A stretch of 60,130 nucleotides of DNA from Clostridia bacterium (GTDB taxonomy: Bacteria; Bacillota; Clostridia; Lachnospirales; Lachnospiraceae). The notes under the pieces are model-generated. The model was not told where the DNA came from, did not search any database, and saw nothing but the letters and a program-made list of their open reading frames with translations. The stretch covers positions 1 to 60,130 of the forward strand of contig BNZI01000005.1 in assembly GCA_026000945.1 (NCBI GenBank), given 5' to 3'. Position 1 is the first letter of the stretch. Every line of letters starts with the position of its first letter. The position numbers were made by a program, and so were the translations under genes. Positions 26,507-34,464 of the stretch are shown one piece after another.

Positions 26507-26580
26507 ATGCACACGACTAGATAAAGAAGCGGATTAGCAAAGTGCATTCAACGAGGGGTGTACTAGGATTACGAAGTGAA
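26507..26580 (+). repeat. degenerate hairpin repeat family 1, copy 6
   Basis: ATGCACACGACTAGATAAAG...AGCAAAGTGCATTCAA...GTACTAGGATTACGAAGTG matches, with many changes, the family segment ATGCACACAATTTGATTAGG...GTGCAAAGCACATTCAAATTGG...GATCATGATT. Confidence 0.55.
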
Positions 26581-26604
26581 AATAGATTTAACTGGCATAA
26601 AACT

Positions 26605-26680
26605 ATGGAACGCACGGGTTTACCCTGTGAATACTGCTTCAGTTGCGGTCTCCGTCTCTATAGGCGGCGAGAGTATGTTA
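26605..26680 (+). mobile_element. two-hairpin remnant, possibly the right end of an IS200/IS605-type element (copy 1)
   Basis: Two stems, CACGGG/CCCTGTG (26613-26629) and CCGTCTCTATAGGCGG (26652-26667), are joined by a linker with ATACTGC. The same order of hairpin, ATACTGC and CGTCTTTATAGACG hairpin recurs at 51765-51850. Hairpin-bearing ends are typical of IS200/IS605 elements; the assignment is inference. The gap upstream of the response regulator holds no other gene. Confidence 0.4.
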
Positions 26681-26808
26681 CTTGGCTTGTTGGAAAGACT
26701 GTAAGTAATTTTTTTCTCAGAAAAGGGTGATTTTTCTTTTCGTAAAGGAGCAGATTTGCCTTTGGGATAAACAAATATTTTTTTCGAATGAGAAGAAAAG
26801 GGGGGGAC

Positions 26809-27507
26809 ATGGCAAATAGGGTCTTGGTAGTGGATGATGAAAAATTGATTGTTAAGGGAATTAAAACGAGTTTAGAGCGTGACGGGATGAGCGTAGACTA
26901 TGCTTATGATGGAGAAGAAGCTATTCAATTGGCAGAAAAAAAGGAATACGATATTGTTCTACTGGATATCATGTTGCCGAAATTTGATGGCTTTGAAGTT
27001 TGTCAACGAATAAGGGAATTTTCAGAAGTTCCTATTATCATGCTTACTGCAAAAGGGGATGATATGGATAAAATTCTAGGTTTGGAATATGGGGCGGATG
27101 ATTATATCACGAAGCCGTTTAATATTTTAGAGGTTAAAGCTAGAATTAAGGCAATTATCAGGCGAAACTCAAAAAACCAAAAAAGAGATCTAGAAGAAGA
27201 GAAAACAGTAATTTCTGTAGGAAAATTGACATTAAATAGAGAGAGTAAAAGAGTGATTTTAGATGGAAAAGAAATTAATTTGAGTTTAAGGGAATTTGCT
27301 TTACTGGAATTAATGGCTCTGCATCCTGGTAAAGTTTACAGCAGAGAGGATTTATTAAGTTTAGTTTGGAGCAATAAAATTGAATCTGGAGATGTGAGAA
27401 CGATTGACGTGCATATTCGGAGATTAAGAGAAAAAATTGAGCCTAATCCCAGTGATCCTAATTATGTAAAAACAAAATGGGGGGTAGGTTATTATTTCCA
27501 GTCTTAA
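26809..27507 (+). CDS. OmpR/PhoB-family response regulator
   Basis: 232 residues. The receiver domain is at about 1-120 with the acidic pair D9-D10, the phosphoacceptor D53 (LLDIMLPKFDG), T80 and K102 (YITKPF). A winged-helix DNA-binding domain is at about 135-232 (LSLREFALLELMALHPGKVYSREDLL, DVRTIDVHIRRLREKIE). I chose the ATG at 26809 behind a G-rich ribosome binding site, over one seven codons upstream. It pairs with the histidine kinase whose frame begins within or just after its end. Targets are unknown; it resembles PhoP/WalR/MtrA-type regulators. Confidence 0.94.
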   Translation: MANRVLVVDDEKLIVKGIKTSLERDGMSVDYAYDGEEAIQLAEKKEYDIVLLDIMLPKFDGFEVCQRIREFSEVPIIMLTAKGDDMDKILGLEYGADDYITKPFNILEVKARIKAIIRRNSKNQKRDLEEEKTVISVGKLTLNRESKRVILDGKEINLSLREFALLELMALHPGKVYSREDLLSLVWSNKIESGDVRTIDVHIRRLREKIEPNPSDPNYVKTKWGVGYYFQS

Positions 27508-27544
27508 TATACTCAAAAGGATAGGGAAAAGTTTTAAATTCTGG

Positions 27545-28963
27545 TTGACTATTTTGTTTTTCTTATTTGGTATTCTCCCTTTTTTATTTTACCGTTCGAT
27601 TCTTCATTATCAGCTGCTTAGTATACAAAGGCAAATCCGTATAGATAAGATTATGAAACAAGGAAGGGCTTTAGGTAATCGAATTTTGGCAAATCAAGAG
27701 TATTTTCGTGATCAAAATCAAGAAAATGTTAATTTTGCTTTATCTTCATTGTCCAATTTGTTTAATAGTCGTATTTTATTAATTAATCCAAATTTTTATA
27801 TTATTAAAGATACATATGTCTTAGACGAAGGAAAAATTATTTTAGGAAAAAATGTTTTGCTGGCGTTTCAAGAGAATGCAGCAGACCACTATTATGTTGA
27901 TGACAATTACGTGGAATGTGTATTTCCATTGGTGGAGAGTGCAGCAGAAAGTATGCCAGATACACAACACGAAAAGAAAATTCTAGGTATGTTAGTCATC
28001 ATCATTCCGGATGAAGAATGGAAGATTACAGCTGATACGCTATTAGCAAAAATTATTTTAATGGAATGGCTAATTGTATTGTTATTGTTTTTTTTGGCTG
28101 TTTCTACGGGTGAATGGTTAATAAAACCAATTAAAAAATTGATTTTTACTTTAAATCAAGTGGCACAGGATAAATCGGATATAGACATTGCTGTTAATAC
28201 GTTTAGTGAAACAAGGGAGATCACGAATGCTGTGGCAACTACTGTTTCCCGTTTAAGAGTTTTAGATGAATCTAGGAGAGAATTTGTTTCTAATGTTTCT
28301 CATGAATTAAAGACCCCCATAGCTTCTATCCGAGTTTTGGCAGATTCACTTAGGGAACAAGAAGATGCACCTTTGGAAATGTACAAAGATTTTATGATGG
28401 ATATTTCAGAAGAAATTGAACGGGAGAGCAGAATTATTGATGACTTACTTTCGTTAGTAAAAATGGATAGAGTGGATGCCGAATTGACTATTTCACCTAT
28501 AGCGATGAATGATCTATTAAAATTAATTTTAAAACGGTTGAGACCACTAGCGATAAAAAAACATATTGAGTTGGAATTAGAAACAATACGCCCAGTTACT
28601 GCAGAAATAGATGAAGTGAAAATTACTTCTGCTATTTCTAATCTGATCGATAATGCAATTAAATACAATGAGGAAAATGGGTGGGTTCGCGTGACTTTAG
28701 ATGCGGATCATCAATTTTGTTTTATTAAAATTATTGATTCAGGGATAGGGATACCTGAAGAGTGCCAAGCTCAAGTTTTTGAGCGTTTTTATCGCGTAGA
28801 TAAAGCGCGTTCAAGAGAAAAAGGAGGGACAGGTTTGGGTTTAGCAATTACCAAACAAGTAATTTTATTGCATAATGGGATAATTAAAGTGACAAGTAAA
28901 GAAAACGAAGGTACAACTTTCACACTTCGTATTCCCTTAACTTATGTCAACCATCAAAATTAA
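27545..28963 (+). CDS. membrane sensor histidine kinase
   Basis: 472 residues. Membrane helices at about 2-16 and 172-187 flank an extracellular sensor of about 150 residues. HAMP is at about 190-240, HisKA carries the phosphorylated H253 in FVSNVSHELKTPIASIR, and the ATPase has N, G1 (DSGIGIP) and G2 (KGGTGLGLAI) boxes. No ATG or GTG start exists between the upstream stop (27485) and the first helix; the listed start is a TTG without a good ribosome binding site. Translation may instead begin upstream at ATT or ATA, adding a basic KRIGKSFKFW stretch that would suit a membrane anchor. Confidence 0.92.
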   Translation: MTILFFLFGILPFLFYRSILHYQLLSIQRQIRIDKIMKQGRALGNRILANQEYFRDQNQENVNFALSSLSNLFNSRILLINPNFYIIKDTYVLDEGKIILGKNVLLAFQENAADHYYVDDNYVECVFPLVESAAESMPDTQHEKKILGMLVIIIPDEEWKITADTLLAKIILMEWLIVLLLFFLAVSTGEWLIKPIKKLIFTLNQVAQDKSDIDIAVNTFSETREITNAVATTVSRLRVLDESRREFVSNVSHELKTPIASIRVLADSLREQEDAPLEMYKDFMMDISEEIERESRIIDDLLSLVKMDRVDAELTISPIAMNDLLKLILKRLRPLAIKKHIELELETIRPVTAEIDEVKITSAISNLIDNAIKYNEENGWVRVTLDADHQFCFIKIIDSGIGIPEECQAQVFERFYRVDKARSREKGGTGLGLAITKQVILLHNGIIKVTSKENEGTTFTLRIPLTYVNHQN

Positions 28964-28982
28964 AGAAGGTTTAGAGCGATCG

Positions 28983-29909
28983 ATGAAAAAAACGGTTTAT
29001 GCAATTTGTTTGCTTTGTATGGTGTTTACGCTTTCTTGTACAAAGAAAGAGGTAGAGAAAAAGGCTTATACGATCTATTATCAAGATTTAACCTCTCCTA
29101 CTTTAGTGCCTTATACTTATTATACAGATACAACGGCTGTCTTAGACTTGATCAATGAATTATATCAATGTTTAGAAGAAGTTCCTGCCGAATTAAAAGT
29201 GCACTCTGTTGTACCTAAAGGAGTTAGAAAACAATTTCATCAGTTGAAGCAAGGTTATTTAAGTATACATTTTAATCAAAATTATCCTAAAGTGGGGACA
29301 ATAGAAGAAATTTTATTTCGTGCAGCGGTAGTAAAGACTTTGTCCTGCATTAGTGAAGAAGTAGAAAAGCTAGAATTTTGGATAGAAGATCAGATTTTGT
29401 TGGATACAGATAATAATCCAGTTGGCTTAATGTCCTCATCTACTTTTTTAAATTATTATGTAGATGCGCATAATCAACCAGATTCTTCAAAAAAGTCATC
29501 AACAGTTAGTTTGATTTTATATTTTGCAAATGCAGAAGGCAATAAATTAGTAGAGAAAATACAAGAAGTAGAAAATCCAAAAGCTTTGCCTTTGGAAAGG
29601 CTAGTTGTAGAGCAATTGATTCAAGGGCCTACGGAGGAAAATCTATACCCGACGATATCCAATCATACAAAAATTCTCAATTTTTCTGTTAATGATGAAA
29701 TTTGCTATATTGATTTGGATTCAAATTTTTTAACACCGATGCAAAAAGTAAAACCTGAAGTTGCGATTTATTCACTGGTGAATTCTTTGACAGAAATCTC
29801 TAACATCACAAAAGTAAGTATTTCTGTTGAAGGGGAACAAAATAGATATTTTTATAATCAAATTTCTTTAAAAGATATTTTTGAAAGAAATATAGATGAA
29901 ATGGAATAA
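28983..29909 (+). CDS. GerMN-domain lipoprotein
   Basis: 308 residues. A signal peptide with lipobox FTLSC puts the lipidated Cys at 19. The C-terminal half holds a GerMN fold: LPLERLVVEQLIQGPTEENLYPTISNHTKILNFSVNDEICYIDLDSNFL is the diagnostic segment. An earlier, weaker GerMN-like segment (about 45-130) suggests two copies. The start overlaps or abuts the end of the histidine kinase gene (their frames meet near 28944-28983), so it is part of the same operon. Proteins of this type include sporulation/germination GerM and the actinobacterial kinase partner LpqB. A link to the kinase is inferred from position. Confidence 0.88.
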   Translation: MKKTVYAICLLCMVFTLSCTKKEVEKKAYTIYYQDLTSPTLVPYTYYTDTTAVLDLINELYQCLEEVPAELKVHSVVPKGVRKQFHQLKQGYLSIHFNQNYPKVGTIEEILFRAAVVKTLSCISEEVEKLEFWIEDQILLDTDNNPVGLMSSSTFLNYYVDAHNQPDSSKKSSTVSLILYFANAEGNKLVEKIQEVENPKALPLERLVVEQLIQGPTEENLYPTISNHTKILNFSVNDEICYIDLDSNFLTPMQKVKPEVAIYSLVNSLTEISNITKVSISVEGEQNRYFYNQISLKDIFERNIDEME

Positions 29910-29951
29910 AAAAGTATTATATATCTTTTGTATGATAGAAAGGACTAAACA

Positions 29952-32405
29952 TTGAAACGCCCTTTATCTTTTATCATTTTTTTATTCATTATTGGAGAAG
30001 CCATTAGCATTTATAAAAATTGGACAGCTCTTTATTTTATTGTGGTAATACTTTTATGTTTGATGATTGCTATATCATTAAAGTTTTTTCGATTTAGAAT
30101 GGGTTTGGTAATCGCTGTTTTGCTTTTTATTGGTTTTTTTCGTGCAGAAAGTGAAAAACAAAAATACCTATTATTACCAAAAGAAAAAGAAAGAATCATG
30201 TTTACTGCTCATATAGAAAAAATAGAGGAGCAAGACACGAGACAGACTTGGTCTTTACATCGAGTTTCTTTTATGGATCATCATAAACCATTTTCTTTAA
30301 ATTTGCTCGCCTATCTAGATAAAGAAATATTAGAGAAGTTGCACAGAGAAACGTTTTCTGTTCCTTTAGGTACAAAAGTGAAAATTATTGGAAAAATAAA
30401 ACATTTTCCTTCTGCAACTAATCCGGGTGAATTTGACATAAAGAAATATTATCAAACGCAACGTATCCCTTATGCTTGTGAAGTAGAACAAATCGAATTA
30501 GTAAACAAATCTACTTTCCTGTACTGGGAAAAATTAAGCCAGATAAAAAAGTCTTTAGTAAGGCAACTCGAAAAAATGCTCAGTGGTGAAACTTTAGCAT
30601 GGTATAAAGCAGTACTATTTGCCGATAATCAAGAAATCAAAGAGGACACTTGGTTATATCAAAGTGCAGGTCTTTTTCATTTGTTAGTAGTCAGTGGGCA
30701 GCACATTTCTCTATTATCTTCAGCTTTTTCAGCTTTGTTTAAAAAACTTGGCTTATCTGCCAAACAAAACACTCTTTTTTCTTTTTTGCTTATTTTTCAT
30801 TATGGTTTAATGATTGGTATGGGTTTTTCTATTCGTCGCGCTTTGATCATGACAGCAATTAGGATATGTGCAAAATATTTACATCGTAGTTATGATCCGA
30901 TTACTGCTTTGAGTATTACAGTAGCTCTTTTTTTATTATGGAATCCATTTTTCATTGGGAATTCTGGTTTGCATTATACAGTTGCTGCATTGATTGCTAT
31001 ATATGCTGTACTTCCTTCATGGAAAGAGTATTTCAGTAGAGAAAAACTGTCAATTCCTTTGAACTTTTTTTCTATCTTAGTTGTGCAATATGTAACGTAT
31101 CCTTTGGTGTTATCTGATCAAGGACGTTTTCTTCTTGTTTCATTTCTATTTAATTTTTGTATTCTGCCCTTTTTCCCCTTTATATTTGTTTTTGGATTTC
31201 TAGCAATTTTTATTTCTTATTTTTCTCTAATGATAGGAAGTGTTTTCGCTCATTCTTTATCATACTTCTTTTTATTTTGTCGTTCTTGTATATATTTTGT
31301 GATACAATATAAAGAACTTTTTGTTTATCGTACAGAAGAAAGCAATTTTTATCTCATTTTATATTATTTATTATTATTTTATTTATATTTAGTTCCTAAC
31401 TTTTTTCAATTATTTTATTTTATATTAAAAAATATTTATTCTAATTTTAGAAAAATAAATTATAGGCTTTTAAGATTTTATCAAATATTCTTAATTTTCA
31501 TAAAAAATATATTAACAACAAACAAAAAAAGAAATAAAAGTTTACTAAAACATTACGTTTTCTTTTTTCTTCCGTTTGCCTTTATTATACTATTTTCAAA
31601 ATTATCTTCCCATACTTTAAGTATTTATTTTTTAGATGTAGGACAGGGGGATTGCTCATTAATTCAAACTCCAACAGGAAAAAAATATTTAATTGATCTT
31701 GGTTCAAGCAATAAAAAAAGTGTTGGAAAATTTATTTTTCTTCCGTTTTTAGAATCTAAAGGAATATTTCGTTTAGATTATGTTATTTTAACTCATCCTG
31801 ATTCAGATCACATAAATGGAGTAAAAGATTTATTAGATATGCCAGAATCTAGAATAGAGATTTCTCACTTTATATTATCTAAACAATTTATAACGGATAA
31901 GGAAGGAGAAGAGTTAGTTTATTGGATAAAAAAAAGAAATATTCCGATTATATTGATGAGTCAAGGAGATGTTTTGGAGGATGAAGAAGTAAAATTTTCT
32001 TGTTTGTGGCCACGAATAAAAGAAAAAAGTGAACTGTCGAAAGATAACAATTATTTTTCTTTGGTATTTAGAGTGGAGTATAAAAAGTTTTCAGCAATTT
32101 TTACCGGTGATTTGGAAGAGGAAGGAGAAAAAGAATTAATTCAGCAAGGTATCTTTTCTTGCATGTTGTTAAAGATAGGACATCATGGTTCAAAAAGCTC
32201 GACTACGCAAGAGTGGCTGGAAACTTTACAACCTAAAATAGCTATTATTTCTGCTGGAAGAAATAATCCTTATGGACATCCTAACCCAATCATTCTAGAA
32301 CGCTTAACACAATATCCGTGCATAGTAAAACAAACTCCAGTATCAGGAGCAATAGAATTAAAAACGAATGGAATAAAAGTTGCACTCAAAACCTTTATTC
32401 AGTGA
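29952..32405 (+). CDS. comEC: DNA internalisation protein ComEC/Rec2
   Basis: 817 residues with a TTG start. Short N-terminal helices and a DUF4131-like domain (about 70-190, with FPSATNPGEFDIKKYYQTQ) precede the Competence domain (about 205-500; HLLVVSGQHISLLSS) and the C-terminal metallo-beta-lactamase domain (about 555-810; DVGQGDCSLIQTP, LTHPDSDHINGVKD, GHHGSKSSTTQEW). All three parts are intact. ComEC forms the channel that takes up single strands during transformation. The hydrophobic linker at about 455-545 is unusually Phe/Tyr/Ile rich and A+T-rich. Confidence 0.96.
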   Translation: MKRPLSFIIFLFIIGEAISIYKNWTALYFIVVILLCLMIAISLKFFRFRMGLVIAVLLFIGFFRAESEKQKYLLLPKEKERIMFTAHIEKIEEQDTRQTWSLHRVSFMDHHKPFSLNLLAYLDKEILEKLHRETFSVPLGTKVKIIGKIKHFPSATNPGEFDIKKYYQTQRIPYACEVEQIELVNKSTFLYWEKLSQIKKSLVRQLEKMLSGETLAWYKAVLFADNQEIKEDTWLYQSAGLFHLLVVSGQHISLLSSAFSALFKKLGLSAKQNTLFSFLLIFHYGLMIGMGFSIRRALIMTAIRICAKYLHRSYDPITALSITVALFLLWNPFFIGNSGLHYTVAALIAIYAVLPSWKEYFSREKLSIPLNFFSILVVQYVTYPLVLSDQGRFLLVSFLFNFCILPFFPFIFVFGFLAIFISYFSLMIGSVFAHSLSYFFLFCRSCIYFVIQYKELFVYRTEESNFYLILYYLLLFYLYLVPNFFQLFYFILKNIYSNFRKINYRLLRFYQIFLIFIKNILTTNKKRNKSLLKHYVFFFLPFAFIILFSKLSSHTLSIYFLDVGQGDCSLIQTPTGKKYLIDLGSSNKKSVGKFIFLPFLESKGIFRLDYVILTHPDSDHINGVKDLLDMPESRIEISHFILSKQFITDKEGEELVYWIKKRNIPIILMSQGDVLEDEEVKFSCLWPRIKEKSELSKDNNYFSLVFRVEYKKFSAIFTGDLEEEGEKELIQQGIFSCMLLKIGHHGSKSSTTQEWLETLQPKIAIISAGRNNPYGHPNPIILERLTQYPCIVKQTPVSGAIELKTNGIKVALKTFIQ

Positions 32406-32545
32406 TAGATCAACGGTATAAATTGCTCAGTAAACTTATATAAATAAAAGAACCAAAAAAAGATAAGAGTTAGTAAGCAGGAGATAAGTATCTGTAGGGT
32501 ATTTTGCTTGTGATAAAGAATCTGGACAAGGGGTTGTGCTATTTT

Positions 32546-33805
32546 ATGGAACAGAAATGGAAGACTGGTATATCTTATTTACTTTATTTTATGAGCTGGA
32601 TTATTGTAGTGATCCTAGGCAGTTGGATTTTAAGTAAGAGTATATCTTTTTTTTCCAAACAAAAAATTAGCGAATTTTTTCAGAAGAGTTCGTATTTCGT
32701 GCAAAATCAAATAGAAGAAAAATTAAAAGAGGAAATTTTGATTTTAAATTACAAAAAGACAATTCATCAAACAGAAAAAAGTAAAATGAATCAGAAAATT
32801 ATGATGCAGACATTGTTTTCTTATCCGGTATTTTCTTTTTTACAGGAAAATATCTTTCATAGTAAGGAACAATTTGAAGATCCTTCTTATGAACGTTATT
32901 TGACAGAAAAACAAGTAAAATCAGCTTATGCGTATCTTTTCAACAAACAAGTCAATAATAAAGTAGCAGAGCATGAATTAATGAATCCGGGAGAAGAAAT
33001 GGATTCTGTCAATACAGACGATTTAGCTTTAGCGCCGATTACTTATTCTTTAGCTAAATTACAGGATTTTGACTTTTTATTAAGCCATTTTTATACTGTT
33101 CATGCATCTACAACAGTAGATGGAAATCTTTTAAATATAGATAAATTATTGTCGAAAGATTTAAAATTAACAGGTAATGCTAATGCACCTCAAATTTTAA
33201 TTTATCATACACATGCCCAAGAAGAATATTCAGACTATGAACAGGGGAATCAAGGAGCAACAGTAGTAGGTATAGGAAGTTATTTAACGGAATTACTTGA
33301 GGAAAAAGGTTATTCTGTAATTCATGATACAACAGTGTATGATTATGTTAATGGAAATTTAGATCGAAATAAAGCTTATAGCTATGCTTTAACTGGAATT
33401 AGTAAGATTTTAAAAGAACATCCGTCAATAGAAGTAGTGATTGATTTACATAGAGATGGCGTAAGACCTGATTTGCATTTAGTACAAGAAATAGAAGGAA
33501 AGCAAACAGCAAAAATTATGTTATTTAACGGATTGAGTCAAGGGGTTTCCGCTCCGATTTCCAATTTGGAGAATCCTTATCGAGAAGACAATTTGTCCTT
33601 TAGTCTTCAATTGCAGTTGCAAGCAGAAAAGAATTATCCGGGTTTAATGAGAAAAATTTATTTAAAAAGTCTGCGTTATAATCAGCATGTAAGGGCAAGA
33701 TCACTTTTAGTAGAAGTAGGTGCACAAACCAATAGCTATGAAGAAGCAAGGAATGCTATGGTTCCTTTTGCAAATTTATTATCCCAAATTTTGTACACTA
33801 ATTAA
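32546..33805 (+). CDS. spoIIP: stage II sporulation protein P
   Basis: About 419 residues. An N-terminal membrane helix (about 10-33) is followed by a variable region and the C-terminal SpoIIP amidase/endopeptidase domain (about 215-419; QILIYHTHAQEEYSD, VVIDLHRDGVRPD, LVEVGAQTNSYEEA). The His, Glu and Asp residues are those of the zinc amidase site. SpoIIP works with SpoIID and SpoIIM to hydrolyse septal peptidoglycan during engulfment, so the host sporulates or descends from a sporulator. I chose the ATG at 32546; an earlier in-frame TTG would add 14 residues. The usual downstream neighbour, lepA, is displaced by the giant surface protein. Confidence 0.93.
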   Translation: MEQKWKTGISYLLYFMSWIIVVILGSWILSKSISFFSKQKISEFFQKSSYFVQNQIEEKLKEEILILNYKKTIHQTEKSKMNQKIMMQTLFSYPVFSFLQENIFHSKEQFEDPSYERYLTEKQVKSAYAYLFNKQVNNKVAEHELMNPGEEMDSVNTDDLALAPITYSLAKLQDFDFLLSHFYTVHASTTVDGNLLNIDKLLSKDLKLTGNANAPQILIYHTHAQEEYSDYEQGNQGATVVGIGSYLTELLEEKGYSVIHDTTVYDYVNGNLDRNKAYSYALTGISKILKEHPSIEVVIDLHRDGVRPDLHLVQEIEGKQTAKIMLFNGLSQGVSAPISNLENPYREDNLSFSLQLQLQAEKNYPGLMRKIYLKSLRYNQHVRARSLLVEVGAQTNSYEEARNAMVPFANLLSQILYTN

Positions 33806-34464
33806 AATCTACCAAATTTTCATTGAGAATGATCTGAAAATTAATTTTTTATGTTCTATTTATGTAAGATTAATTTAAAAATATTTACATTATTTATATT
33901 TGTCTGATTTAGCCAGACAAAATCTCTTGCATAAAAACTTGAAAAAGAGTATGATATTGATATCCACAGAAACAAGCCTGTTCACTTTACACATAAATAA
34001 AATTTTTAATTTAGTTTGCATTTTATTGTTGAAATGTAGACTTCGCTGAGCAAAGGCAAAGCGAAATCACCTTGAAGGGGGAATTGCCCCCTATTCCAGA
34101 AAGTAATGGTTTGCGTTTAGTTTTGTCTAAAGAGTAAGATTGTCTTTGATTGGAAAAATTTTAGAATTTTGAACACAGTTACATAAATTTAAATCTGTGT
34201 TCGTCAATTTTTAAACGGTTAGGAGCAGACATAGTGTCTACTTGTTAGTTACAGGTAGAGAAACTTAAATTGATAGCGGTGATACACATGAATGATGTGA
34301 TGAGTCAATACTTTCTCTACGTTTTGCTCTTAGTGTTCTAACTTAAATTACAGGAGGCCTTGGTTTTCCATCATGACCAAGTTCTGTGACGGGTAACTAA
34401 GTGGTGAAATTATACAATAAGATACTAGGTTTTGTAGCCTAAGGTTATAACAGGAGGATAAAGA
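33806..34464. other. 659-base gap and leader of the giant surface protein
   Basis: No gene is seen. The stretch holds GGGGGAATTGCCCCCT-like and TTCGCT...AGCGAA hairpins near 34051-34095, a terminator-like stem GAACACAG/CTGTGTTC followed by a T-run (34171-34211), and a nested multi-stem segment (34218-34342) listed separately. After it come CTTGGT/ACCAAG and TAGG/CCTA stems and an AGGAGGATAAAG ribosome binding site for the surface protein. Confidence 0.55.
34218..34342 (+). ncRNA. candidate structured leader RNA of the surface-protein gene
   Basis: Nested complementary pairs are visible. GTTAG (34218-34222)/CTAAC (34338-34342) and GAGCA (34223-34227)/TGCTC (34325-34329) close a junction. Inside are a GACA-TAG-TGTC hairpin (34228-34238) and a long arm GTAGAGAAA (34255-34263)/TTTCTCTAC (34312-34320) with ATTGA (34269)/TCAAT (34305) and an inner CACAT/ATGTG loop stem. 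I could not match it to a riboswitch class that I know. Whether the pairs are conserved is unknown. Confidence 0.45.

Noticed and set aside
26542..26730. A 62-codon frame in the gap before the response regulator
   Set aside because: It overlaps repeat and hairpin debris, has no ribosome binding site and reads like non-coding sequence.
34051..34100. c-di-GMP-I riboswitch near GAGCAAAGGCAAAGCG
   Set aside because: The string looked similar to the riboswitch core at first, but the tetraloop, receptor and following conserved bases are missing.
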